A stretch of DNA of 64,000 nt from Mangrovibacillus cuniculi (lineage in GTDB: Bacteria; Bacillota; Bacilli; Bacillales; R1DC41), in the NCBI RefSeq assembly GCF_015482585.1, contig NZ_CP049742.1:1322501-1386500 (forward strand), read 5' to 3'. Below the pieces are notes generated by a model. That model searched no databases. It was not told where the DNA came from and saw only the letters and a list, made by a program, of their open reading frames with translations. This document shows positions 54,406 to 62,910 of this stretch, one piece after another. Position 1 is the first letter of the stretch, and every line of letters starts with the position of its first letter. The position numbers and the translations under genes were made by a program.

Positions 54406-55435
54406 TTTTTCCTCTCCTTGCTATACAAAGCCTAATCTGGAAATACGAAATCGCGTCACCTACGGACTCTTTTATAGGTTTTAAACGTTGAACCTGTAAA
54501 GTTTCTATTGCCTCATTTATTAATCTTTCTTCTTCTTGCGTTAATAAGATGGAACTATCAAAATGAGGATCCATCAAAGCCAGTTCTATGACGTGATCTT
54601 CTATTGTACTTTTCTTTAAACCTCTAATTGAAGCAACATCTTCTAGGGAATTTCCCATATCCAGTAATCTCTTCGTATGTTGCGTGGAACTAGTGTATAA
54701 AGAAACGTTATTTGTTGTTTGTAGTAGCATACTTAATAATGGTGGTTGAAGCCTTTCGTATATAGCCATCCATTCATGCCAAGCATGTAACCACATTAGT
54801 TGCATCTCTATTTCCGAAACATTCCATTCATCTGCCAATTGGTACATGGTTTGCCCTGAAGTTTTTACACCAGAAAGTTTTTTTATCAGTAAAGTAGGTG
54901 CTGTTTCCATTTCTTCAAACACAACACTACATTCTTCCAATAACGTATGTGCAAATTCTTTTAACGTTTGACTTGTTAGATGGGAGGCTAGAAAAAATTT
55001 CAACTCTTTTTGAACTTTTTCATCTTGAACGATGGGAATATAGTTTTTATTTTGACTTAATGCATTAGATACCACTTGAATTAATAAATTCATTTTCTCC
55101 CAACGCTCTTTCGTAACTTTATGAAACGACCATCCGTTTAAAAATGGGAACAAAATTGGTGCGTTATGCATTTTATTCAACCCGCTGCTTGTTACTTTAA
55201 TTAACTCTGTATCCAATGATATATACTGATCGTCTCTTAGAGAATTTAAGCGTTCCATGAATTGTTCTTTTGAGAGTTTTGGTAAAATGGAGAAATAAGC
55301 TGTTAGTGAAAATAAATGAATATCTTGAATGGTTTGGGAAGATTTTTTCCCTTTTAATATATGGAAAATAGAGGAATAAGAACGCTGCTCATGCAATGTT
55401 GTCGCAATGGTTAAAATAAGTTTGTCCAATAACAC
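54392..55435 (-). CDS. ypbB: Helix-turn-helix protein YpbB
   Basis: 347 residues, with a C-terminal RQC/HTH-type region (about 260-330) containing NSLEDVASIRGLKKSTIEDH, the kind fused to RecQ helicases elsewhere. It is likely a partner of RecS, since the two overlap. Start GTG at 55435 with AGGTG 6 nt upstream; a GTG at 55444 overlaps that site. Function unproven. Confidence 0.78.
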   Translation of the reverse strand: MLLDKLILTIATTLHEQRSYSSIFHILKGKKSSQTIQDIHLFSLTAYFSILPKLSKEQFMERLNSLRDDQYISLDTELIKVTSSGLNKMHNAPILFPFLNGWSFHKVTKERWEKMNLLIQVVSNALSQNKNYIPIVQDEKVQKELKFFLASHLTSQTLKEFAHTLLEECSVVFEEMETAPTLLIKKLSGVKTSGQTMYQLADEWNVSEIEMQLMWLHAWHEWMAIYERLQPPLLSMLLQTTNNVSLYTSSTQHTKRLLDMGNSLEDVASIRGLKKSTIEDHVIELALMDPHFDSSILLTQEEERLINEAIETLQVQRLKPIKESVGDAISYFQIRLCIARRGKNELT

Positions 55436-55517
55436 CTTTTTCACCTGCCTAAACGTTTTACTACATTGTCATTGTATCATTACAATTAATATTTTTCTCT
55501 TTTAAGTGATTTTTTAA

Positions 55518-55535
55518 AATGTAAGCACTTACATT
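55518..55535. promoter_or_regulatory. Palindrome in the ypbB-fer divergent region
   Basis: AATGTAAGCACTTACATT is an 18-bp inverted repeat with only the two central bases unpaired, of operator size. It lies 116 nt before fer and 83 nt before ypbB. Confidence 0.4.
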
Positions 55536-55623
55536 AATGATATGTACTCTTTACAGTTGAAAAGATGAGACATCGGCCTTAAAATAAAAGATGAGACCAA
55601 TTTTCCATACAACTTTTTGTTGA

Positions 55624-55899
<276 letters not shown>

Positions 55900-55908
55900 T
55901 AATAAATA

Positions 55909-55944
55909 AAAAACAAGGACAATAAAAATGTCCTTGTTTTTTAT
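55909..55944. terminator. Bidirectional terminator between fer and ribU
   Basis: ACAAGGACA (55914-55922) and TGTCCTTGT (55930-55938), with A5 before and T6 after. Confidence 0.93.
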
Positions 55945-56547
55945 TTATGCTTTTACGCTTTTCTCCACTGAACTTGGCACACTAGCACGATTACGTTCAA
56001 TTACTGTATGAAGTCTTGTTACTAAGATATAGGAAACTCCTGCTACAACTGCACCTTTAATTAAATTAAATGGTACTACAGCTGATAAAATAAACTGTAG
56101 TAAAGCAGCTGACTCCCAAGCAGGTGCATTTAAAAACCACGTATACGCTGGAACGAATAAGAAATAATTCAATACACTCATCCCAACTGTCATTGCAACA
56201 ATACCTGCAGAAAAACCGACTAACATACCTTTCTTACTATTCAACTTTGTGTAAATGTAATAAGCCGGTAATAAGAAAAGAATTCCTGCGGTAAAATTAG
56301 ATGCTTGATCAATTGGTACTCCAGTCATCGAATTGTCTAAAATGTAGTGAATTGTGTTCTTTAATAATTCAACCAACACTCCTGCTACCGGCCCCATCAT
56401 AATTGCCGCTAAAAACGAGACAGAATCACTAATGTCTAATTTTAAAAACGGAGCAGCTGGTAAGATTGGGACACTTATCTTCATCAACAGAAACGACAAA
56501 CTGCCCATAAAACTAATTAACACAAGATTTCTAACAGATTTCCCCAT
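55945..56547 (-). CDS. ribU: Riboflavin ECF transporter S component RibU
   Basis: Membrane substrate-binding subunit for riboflavin uptake, working with a shared ECF energising module not in this window. 200 residues, six TM helices; the riboflavin-side segment FLKLDISDSVSFLAAI near residue 35 is typical. ATG with AAGGAGAGAG. An FMN riboswitch and terminator precede it, confirming the assignment. Confidence 0.95.
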   Translation of the reverse strand: MGKSVRNLVLISFMGSLSFLLMKISVPILPAAPFLKLDISDSVSFLAAIMMGPVAGVLVELLKNTIHYILDNSMTGVPIDQASNFTAGILFLLPAYYIYTKLNSKKGMLVGFSAGIVAMTVGMSVLNYFLFVPAYTWFLNAPAWESAALLQFILSAVVPFNLIKGAVVAGVSYILVTRLHTVIERNRASVPSSVEKSVKA

Positions 56548-56601
56548 ACTTCTCTCTCCTTTTGGGATTCACCAAAGAAGAAAGATAACCTACTACTTCT
56601 T

Positions 56602-56635
56602 AAAAACAAATAAGCCCAAACTTTTGTTAGGGGCT
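56602..56635 (-). terminator. Terminator in the ribU leader
   Basis: Minus strand AGCCCC...GGGCT (56635-56613), then TTATTTGTTTTTA. It lies between the riboswitch and the start codon, so it is the likely switch output. Confidence 0.75.
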
Positions 56636-56781
56636 AATCATCTCTAAGAAGCCAAGCAAAAAGACGAATTACAACTGAATTATTTAAGCGGCAACTCTGA
56701 AAGAAATAATGTAATAATTACTTCTAAAAAATCTGCATACTTAAATAAACCACATGTAAAGCGTTTTGCTTTGCGGCTACC

Positions 56782-56914
56782 TTCACCTTCTCCCATCCAG
56801 ACTATACTGTCGGCTTTGGAATCACACCAAATCCTGCTTCGAAAAGCTCGCGGGCTTAAGAGTACGTATACTCCTTACCGCCGGTCGGGAATTTCACCCA
56901 GCCCCGAAGGTGAA
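56782..56914 (-). ncRNA. FMN riboswitch (RFN element)
   Basis: Minus strand: P1 CACCTTC (56912-56906) pairs with GAAGGTG (56790-56784). The conserved GGGGCTGGGTGAAATTCCCG, ACCGGCGGTA, AGCCCGCGAGC and GGTGTGATTCC, then GACAGTATAGTCTGGATGG, are all present. FMN binding should stop ribU transcription. Confidence 0.97.
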
Positions 56915-56942
56915 TCGCTATTCATTTTTATCTTACACCCTT

Positions 56943-56970
56943 ATTATACATAGAAAAAAGGGAAAATCAA
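56943..56970 (-). promoter_or_regulatory. Probable ribU promoter
   Basis: TTGATT (56970-56965), 16-nt spacer, TATAAT (56948-56943) with TG just before the -10. It starts about 25 nt before the riboswitch. Confidence 0.7.
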
Positions 56971-56997
56971 TGAATTTTGCTCATGATTTTCCCTTTT
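56954..56997 (-). terminator. Terminator after the rsiX side, overlapping the ribU promoter
   Basis: AAAAAAGGGAAAATCA (56954-56969) with TGATTTTCCCTTTT (56984-56997) form a 14-bp stem; T-run follows on the minus strand. Confidence 0.88.
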
Positions 56998-57024
56998 ACT
57001 ATATGTTTCTTCCGTCTAAAAGTT

Positions 57025-57117
57025 CTACATGATGACTACTTTACCACTTAAAAGTAGAATAGACAAACTTGCAGTTAGTAATACAACAATACCAAACCGT
57101 CTTAAATAATCGAGCAT
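57025..57117 (-). CDS. Candidate 30-residue membrane peptide
   Basis: ATG with a perfect GGGGAGG 9 nt upstream opens a 30-codon frame: MLDYLRRFGIVVLLTASLSI, then LLLSGKVVIM. One TM helix after a short basic N-terminus, typical of small membrane proteins. It lies 57 nt after rsiX and just before a strong terminator, so it would be the last gene of the sigX transcript. Not recognised as a named family. Confidence 0.55.
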   Translation of the reverse strand: MLDYLRRFGIVVLLTASLSILLLSGKVVIM

Positions 57118-57174
57118 GTATTTAATCCTCCCCTAAAAAACTACCCTTCCAACGGTATGCCTAAACTCTCTATT

Positions 57175-58419
57175 TTATTCCTCTTTCCATTGATCATAAC
57201 GGTACACATTTACATGACCTTTTGCTTCAATTGGTTTACTCAAGTCCAAAGAGATATTCTCTGTAGGAAAGTTATTAAATTTAACACTAGTGAAACCAAA
57301 AGTATTGGCAGTGTGTAAAATGGATTCAATTGTTACTATTGGCGGTATAACCGAATCCCACTCGTTTGTTAATGTAACGCTTGCTTGTTCACCATTTTCT
57401 TCTACTAATACCTCTACATTTTCAGGAACTGTTGCTTGATCGAAACTACTTGGTGAAATTTTTAACTCTTCTATCGCTTCTTGCAGGTTATCTTTATCAG
57501 TGGGTATACCATTAAATGCATAAGGTAGTTCCGCGACAGCCACAGGATAGGAATAATACAATGTTGGTTGGTTTTCACTATTTAATTCAAAAGGTTTAAT
57601 TTCTCCTAAATGACTAAATGATGCTCTTTTCCCATCATTGGTTTGAATATCTACCGTAACAGGCCCTAAGAACTCATACGATGTGTTAATTAGATCAATA
57701 AAGGCTGATTCCAAACCAGTCGTATTATATGGATGATTTTCATCTAAAACTACTGTCAGCCTCTTAACCTCATCATTAAAGGAAAGTGTCGCTTTTAGAG
57801 GTAAGAAATCTGCTAAGTTTAATGTTTCGTCTTTAATACCATCTTCAAGTACAATTTCTTGTACTACTTCATTCATTGGCGCCTCCGTCTGCCACTCCAC
57901 CGTTAGTGGTAAGAAAGTTGCGTCTTTCGTCTCAACAATAATAGGTATATAAACAGCATTCTCCACTGTTTCATACACACCATTAAGAGAGGTATAATTG
58001 GCTGTTTCGATGGTATATTCTTTCTGAGTCGCTTCACCTTCAGTTGTGTCTTCAAATTTATTTGCACTATCCTCATCTGCTGTTTCTTTTGTTTCTTCAC
58101 TAGCATTAAACATGCTTACTTGATCAGAATTATCCAAACCACTTTCTACTTGTTCCTTCTCTTCACTACCACTCCGTTCTTGAAGTGCTAACTGTTCACT
58201 TGAATCCCGTTGCATAAGAAAAGATGCAGATAAAATGGAGAGAACCATAACCGCTGCTAAAGCAACAAAAGGCGCTAAAATTTTCTTTGTGTGATCTCGC
58301 TCTATATCAGGAGATTGGCTGTCTCTCATCACCTCTTGAAAAGATCGTTTATCCTTAAAAGATGGCATTTGCTTAAATAATGATTCTAACTGCTCGTCAT
58401 CCCAATTACGCTTGCTCAT
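57175..58419 (-). CDS. rsiX: Anti-sigma-X factor RsiX
   Basis: Membrane anti-sigma factor of 414 residues. Cytoplasmic N-terminus binding SigX (about 1-50), one TM helix (about 51-69, APFVALAAVMVLSILSASF), a low-complexity acidic linker (about 75-130), and an extracytoplasmic domain with GerMN-like repeats (VEWQTEAPMNEVVQEIVLED). Start ATG 58419 has AAAGGAGGAA; it overlaps sigX by 14 nt. Sequence recognition of rsiX is by position and architecture. Confidence 0.85.
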   Translation of the reverse strand: MSKRNWDDEQLESLFKQMPSFKDKRSFQEVMRDSQSPDIERDHTKKILAPFVALAAVMVLSILSASFLMQRDSSEQLALQERSGSEEKEQVESGLDNSDQVSMFNASEETKETADEDSANKFEDTTEGEATQKEYTIETANYTSLNGVYETVENAVYIPIIVETKDATFLPLTVEWQTEAPMNEVVQEIVLEDGIKDETLNLADFLPLKATLSFNDEVKRLTVVLDENHPYNTTGLESAFIDLINTSYEFLGPVTVDIQTNDGKRASFSHLGEIKPFELNSENQPTLYYSYPVAVAELPYAFNGIPTDKDNLQEAIEELKISPSSFDQATVPENVEVLVEENGEQASVTLTNEWDSVIPPIVTIESILHTANTFGFTSVKFNNFPTENISLDLSKPIEAKGHVNVYRYDQWKEE

Positions 58420-58945
58420 GGATCGTTTCCTCCTTTCCACTTTTTTCAATCATCAGTTCTTTTAACTTTTTCAACGCTCGGTGCTGAGTGGTTTTCACTT
58501 TACTTTCCGTCCAATCTAACGTTTGGGCAGCTTCTGTTATAGAAAAGTCTTGGAGATATCGTAAGATGATGACCGCTCTTTGGTCAGGCGAACAATGGTC
58601 TAAGCAACGATACATCAACTGTATTTCTTCACTTTGAAGCGCTACTTCTTCGGGGAGCGGTTCGTCACTTTTCACCGTGTTTGTAGCAAAAGTAAAAGCT
58701 TCTATCACTTTATCTTTCCAACCTTTTTGCTTTCTAAAATGATCAATCGCCACATTTCTTGCTATAGAAAAAAGCCACGTTTTTTCTGAACTGCGGTTCT
58801 CAAAACCTGCATAGGATTTCATCACTCTGATGTAGACTTCTTGTGATAAATCTTCTGCGACTTCTCGTTGTTTTACCATATACATTAGAAAGTTAAAAAC
58901 GTCTTGATGATGACGTTCATAAAGTTCTTGAAAAACGGAGTTCAT
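58406..58945 (-). CDS. sigX: ECF sigma factor SigX
   Basis: Extracytoplasmic-function sigma factor for envelope surface genes. Region 2 contains EDLSQEVYIRVMKSYAGFEN and WLFSIARNVAIDHFRKQ; region 4 contains RAVIILRYLQDFSITEAAQT and SKVKTTQHRALKKLK. About 179 residues. Two ATGs in tandem: the second (58945) has GGAGG at better spacing (7 nt) than the first (58948). Position upstream of rsiX and next to resE matches B. subtilis. Confidence 0.93.
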   Translation of the reverse strand: MNSVFQELYERHHQDVFNFLMYMVKQREVAEDLSQEVYIRVMKSYAGFENRSSEKTWLFSIARNVAIDHFRKQKGWKDKVIEAFTFATNTVKSDEPLPEEVALQSEEIQLMYRCLDHCSPDQRAVIILRYLQDFSITEAAQTLDWTESKVKTTQHRALKKLKELMIEKSGKEETIHEQA

Positions 58946-58972
58946 CATTGCTCCTCCCCATTCACTAAATTA

Positions 58973-58998
58973 GTCGTGTGATTAGCTAAAAAGTTACA
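58973..58998 (-). promoter_or_regulatory. ECF-type autoregulatory promoter of sigX
   Basis: Minus strand TGTAAC (58998-58993), 16-nt spacer, CGAC (58976-58973), matching the known SigX consensus of TGTAAC and CGAC. It is 30 nt before the start codon. Confidence 0.8.
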
Positions 58999-59044
58999 CA
59001 ATATATATCTATTTAACTGTAATCACTAAAATTGTATCGATTAA

Positions 59045-59083
59045 TGAAATAAAAAGGAAGAATTATTTACATAACTCTCCCTT
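59045..59083 (-). terminator. res operon terminator
   Basis: AAGGAAGAATTAT (59054-59066) and ATAACTCTCCCTT (59071-59083) pair fully, including G-U pairs; T-run on the minus strand. Confidence 0.85.
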
Positions 59084-59110
59084 TTCGTTATCGTTCCTCA
59101 TGAAACAAGA

Positions 59111-60892
59111 TTATCTTCTTTCATTCTGCATTTTTATTGGTAATTCGATAATAAATGTCGTACCTTGTCCAAGCTTACTTCTCACCTCTATGGACCCACC
59201 ATGCGCATTAATGATATTTTTAACAATTGCAAGCCCTAGGCCTGTTCCACTTTTACCTCTTGTTCTAGCTTTATCCGCTTTATAAAATCGTTCAAATACA
59301 AAGGGTAAATCATCTTCATGGATTCCTTGGCCAGAATCTTGTACCTCGAATATAGCATTAGACCCTTTTCTACTACTCTTTATCTTTACGTTGCCACCCT
59401 CTGGAGTATGTCGCAGTGCATTGTCAATTAGGTTCGTAAACACTTGCTCTAAGCGATCTGGATCCGCCCATATACTTCCCAGCAATTCATTTTCCGTAGA
59501 AAGTTGAACAGAAGATTCTCTTGCAACACCTTGAAACTTTAAACTTATTCTTTTAATAAATGAACTTATTGGTACATCATCTTTCGAAATAGATTGATAA
59601 CCCGCTTCCATTCTAGCTAAATCTAGTAAATCATTCACAAGCCTTCCCATTCGAAGAGACTCATCGTAAATGATTTTTGCGAACTCTTTCTTTTCTTCAT
59701 CTGTTCCAGCAATGTCATCCATTATTGCTTCACTATATCCTTGTAACATCGATATGGGGGTACGTAATTCATGAGAGACATTTGCGATGAAATCCTTTCT
59801 AAGAACATCATGCTTTCTTTCTTCTGTCATATCACGTAAAACGGCTACCGCACCCCTTACTGATTGTTCATTATACAGTGGCGTGATAACAATCATATAC
59901 GTACGACCTTGAACCGTCATCTCCGTAAATTGTTCTTTTTCTGTTTCCATGACTTTTGAAAATAGCAGGACGACATCCTTTGGAACAGCTTGGAATGCTT
60001 CTCCCTCTTTCTCATAATGAGCTTGCTCTAAGAATCTGTCGGCGGGAGGATTCGTTATTAATACAGTTCCATCTCTATTTATGGTAATTACGCCATCTGC
60101 CATTGAACTTAAAATACTAAAGAGTTGTTCTTTTTCCTGGTTGAGCGCATGGATATGATACGTAATTTGTCGCCCCATTTGATTAAAGGCTGTTGCGAGT
60201 TCTCCAATTTCGTCATTCGTTAATATCGGAACCTTTGATGAAAAATTTCCTTTAGAAACTTCAAAAGCAGCTTCTCTCATTTTTCTTAGAGGTGCCGTTA
60301 TTCGTGTAGACAAAAAGAAAGCAAATATGGTGGTTAAAATAATGGCTATCCCTGCTGCAAGTAAGATAACTTGTGTTGTTTGTTGGGTCGTTTGTTTTAA
60401 CACCTGAAGAGATTGAAATACAAACACACCATACGTTTTTCCATCCGTGTGTTTATAAGGTGTTCCAGAAACGATTACGTTTTCATAGCGATCTCTTGAA
60501 CCACTAAGTGTGCCAACTCTAATTTCTTGTGTAACAGTTTCTCCAGTAAAGACCTTTAAAAGCATAGGAGAAGACGCAATATCTTTATTAGAAACTACCA
60601 GTTCTTCTGACTTTGTTGCGTGTAATCTATTTCCTTCTGCATCTGTAATAATTACTTGAGAGGGAGAATCAATTATTTCATCAACAATTTCTAAACCATA
60701 CATTAACTCAGAATGTTCTGCTAGTATGGTTGATACCTTTTCAGCAGATCGGAGTAACTCCTTCTCGACTTCATCAACATGATAGTTTTGAAAAAATTCT
60801 AATAGCAGAATAGTCAAAACAAATAAAACAAAAGAAACGAGAAGCAGGATGGTAATCCAAAGCTTCCCAACAACACTTTTCCAAATTTTCAT
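59111..60892 (-). CDS. resE: Redox sensor histidine kinase ResE
   Basis: Membrane kinase controlling ResD and so aerobic/anaerobic respiration genes. 593 residues: TM1 at 13-33, extracytoplasmic region 34-173, TM2 at 174-195, HAMP about 196-248, PAS about 255-355, phospho-acceptor His374 in NVSHELRTP, N box DNALRHTPEGG and G boxes DSGQGI and GTGLGLAI in the ATPase domain. ATG overlaps the resD stop by one base (TAATG). Confidence 0.96.
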   Translation of the reverse strand: MKIWKSVVGKLWITILLLVSFVLFVLTILLLEFFQNYHVDEVEKELLRSAEKVSTILAEHSELMYGLEIVDEIIDSPSQVIITDAEGNRLHATKSEELVVSNKDIASSPMLLKVFTGETVTQEIRVGTLSGSRDRYENVIVSGTPYKHTDGKTYGVFVFQSLQVLKQTTQQTTQVILLAAGIAIILTTIFAFFLSTRITAPLRKMREAAFEVSKGNFSSKVPILTNDEIGELATAFNQMGRQITYHIHALNQEKEQLFSILSSMADGVITINRDGTVLITNPPADRFLEQAHYEKEGEAFQAVPKDVVLLFSKVMETEKEQFTEMTVQGRTYMIVITPLYNEQSVRGAVAVLRDMTEERKHDVLRKDFIANVSHELRTPISMLQGYSEAIMDDIAGTDEEKKEFAKIIYDESLRMGRLVNDLLDLARMEAGYQSISKDDVPISSFIKRISLKFQGVARESSVQLSTENELLGSIWADPDRLEQVFTNLIDNALRHTPEGGNVKIKSSRKGSNAIFEVQDSGQGIHEDDLPFVFERFYKADKARTRGKSGTGLGLAIVKNIINAHGGSIEVRSKLGQGTTFIIELPIKMQNERR

Positions 60893-61605
60893 TATTGCAC
60901 TACCTCAAACTTATACCCTACTCCCCAAACAGTAACAATCATTTTAGCAGCAGGTTCTGACACTTTGTTTAATTTTTCTCTCAACCTTTTTACATGTGTG
61001 TCTACCGTTCGAAGGTCTCCAAAAAACTCATATTGCCAGACTTCTTTTAGTAGGTTTTCACGATCAAACACCTTATCCGGCGTCTTAGCTAAAAAATGCA
61101 ACAGTTCGTACTCTTTAGGTGTTAAGCTCACCTCTACTCCGTCAGCTGTTACACGGTGTGCATCATTATCAATCGTCAGATGTGGAAACACCAATACATC
61201 TTTTGCACGAGGTTCTGGATTAACTAATGTAGCGGAGTTAGTTCTACGTAACAATGCCTTTACCCGTAAGATGACTTCACGAGGAGAAAACGGTTTAACA
61301 ATATAATCATCTGTGCCAAGCTCAAAGCCTTGCACTCTATTTGCTTCTTCCCCTTTAGCTGTTAGCATGATAATGGGTGTATTTTTCTTTTCTCTTATCC
61401 CTTCACACACCTCCATACCATCCATTCCTGGCATCATAACGTCCAATAATATACAATCAAAATGGAAATCAACACCCAGCTGCAAGGCTGTTATACCGTC
61501 TTCCGCTTCTGTCACTTCATATCCTTCCCGTTCTAAATACATTTTTAAAAGTCGACGGATTCTTTCTTCATCATCTACTACTAATATTTTCATTTTATCT
61601 TCCAT
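60892..61605 (-). CDS. resD: Response regulator ResD
   Basis: OmpR-type activator of res, cyd/qcr-like and anaerobic genes. 237 residues: receiver domain with phospho-acceptor Asp55 in LLDVMMPG and Lys in IVKPFSPRE near 104, winged-helix DNA-binding domain with VSLTPKEYELLHFLA and DLRTVDTHVKRLREKL. ATG 61605 has GGAGG 8 nt upstream; the frame is open 23 residues more. ResD control of qcrABC would link the two ends of this window (established in B. subtilis for res/qcr genes only in part). Confidence 0.97.
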   Translation of the reverse strand: MEDKMKILVVDDEERIRRLLKMYLEREGYEVTEAEDGITALQLGVDFHFDCILLDVMMPGMDGMEVCEGIREKKNTPIIMLTAKGEEANRVQGFELGTDDYIVKPFSPREVILRVKALLRRTNSATLVNPEPRAKDVLVFPHLTIDNDAHRVTADGVEVSLTPKEYELLHFLAKTPDKVFDRENLLKEVWQYEFFGDLRTVDTHVKRLREKLNKVSEPAAKMIVTVWGVGYKFEVVQ

Positions 61606-61682
61606 GGCTAATGCCTCCAGTCCATTATCTATTACCTCTATTATGTACAAATAACAAGTAAAATGTCGATTCATAAGTGAAA

Positions 61683-61723
61683 AGCTCAGCGCAATAAAGG
61701 CATCCCCTTTATTTTGCTGAGCT
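61683..61723 (-). terminator. Hairpin between resC and resD
   Basis: AGCTCAGC (61683-61690) pairs with GCTGAGCT (61716-61723), with further inner pairing CCTTTATT/AATAAAGG. The tail has only TTTTC on the minus strand. It probably reduces read-through from resABC into resDE. Confidence 0.7.
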
Positions 61724-61734
61724 CTCTTGTTGCA

Positions 61735-62910
61735 TTAAGCATATGAATGTAGGCCTGCAATTACAAGGTTCACAACAATTAAGTTGAACATGATAATAAC
61801 GAAACCAATAACAGCTAACCAAGCAGAGCGTTCTCCGCTCCAGCCAGCTCCTAAGCGTAAATGAAGATAGGCTGCATAAAATAACCAAGTCACTAGAGCC
61901 CATACCTCTTTTGGATCCCATCCCCAGAATCTTGTCCATGCAATCTGTGCCCAAATCATTGCGAAAATCAATGCTCCTAACGTAAATACAGGAAAACCTA
62001 TTATTACGGAACGATAATTTATTTCATCCAGTACTTCGTTGTTTGCATTTTTCACCAAAGGTTGTATTAGTGCACCGATACGTTTTCTGGAAATTAGTCT
62101 AATAATCCAATATAGGATCACTCCACCTATTAAAGAAAGAACAAACGTGTTCAGTTTCTTTGCATTTATAATAGCAGGTACCTCTATTAGTGGTTTAAAA
62201 GTAGAGCCGTTCACAATGGAATATTCATTTGGACCAAAAACAGGAGGAAGAGTAAAATCCATGTCCTGCGTTTCACCCGCTTTGTCTACCCACGTCATCT
62301 CTGAAGAGAAGCCACTTAAAGAAGAGACAGTAGTGATAAGAATAAATGCAACAGTAGCAACTAAGCCATATAGTACAAGCTCTAATGCAGTTGTTTTACC
62401 TGACTTCTTTGATTGGTTAACATTTTTTAGTAGATACAATAATCCTGCTGCACAAGAAATAGCTAAAATAGCTTCTCCTAGTGCCGCTGTAATTACATGG
62501 ATTGCTAACCAATTACTTTGTAGCGCTGGAATTAGTGGCGAAACTTCTCTTGGGAACATACTTGCATAGGCAATTACTAACACAGCAATTGGTAAGGCAG
62601 CCAAACCAAGAATAGTTGTTCGATAAATAGAGAATAACAATAAGAAAGCTCCGACTAACATCATGCCAAAAAAGGTTGTAAATTCAAATAGATTACTTAC
62701 AGGAGCATGCCCAGCAGCTATCCATCTAACAACGAAATATCCTAATTGCAAAATAAATCCAATGGTAGTTAATCCTATTCCCCATTTTCCAAAACGATTT
62801 ACTTTACTGTCTTTCGTTCCTTTTACACTTCCAGCAATTAAGGCAATGGAAATTAAATAAAGAACAAAAGCTCCATACAACAATGTTGAACTAATTGTAT
62901 ACAATCCCAT
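61735..62910 (-). CDS. resC: Cytochrome c synthase subunit ResC (CcsA)
   Basis: System II heme handling and attachment for c-type cytochromes, such as QcrC in this window. 391 residues, about eight TM helices. The tryptophan-rich heme motif [18 protein letters not shown] is near residue 332, and conserved histidines flank it (for example in [10 protein letters not shown]-like [11 protein letters not shown] near 140 and AAYLHLR). ATG overlaps the resB stop (TAATG). Confidence 0.95.
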   Translation of the reverse strand: MGLYTISSTLLYGAFVLYLISIALIAGSVKGTKDSKVNRFGKWGIGLTTIGFILQLGYFVVRWIAAGHAPVSNLFEFTTFFGMMLVGAFLLLFSIYRTTILGLAALPIAVLVIAYASMFPREVSPLIPALQSNWLAIHVITAALGEAILAISCAAGLLYLLKNVNQSKKSGKTTALELVLYGLVATVAFILITTVSSLSGFSSEMTWVDKAGETQDMDFTLPPVFGPNEYSIVNGSTFKPLIEVPAIINAKKLNTFVLSLIGGVILYWIIRLISRKRIGALIQPLVKNANNEVLDEINYRSVIIGFPVFTLGALIFAMIWAQIAWTRFWGWDPKEVWALVTWLFYAAYLHLRLGAGWSGERSAWLAVIGFVIIMFNLIVVNLVIAGLHSYA

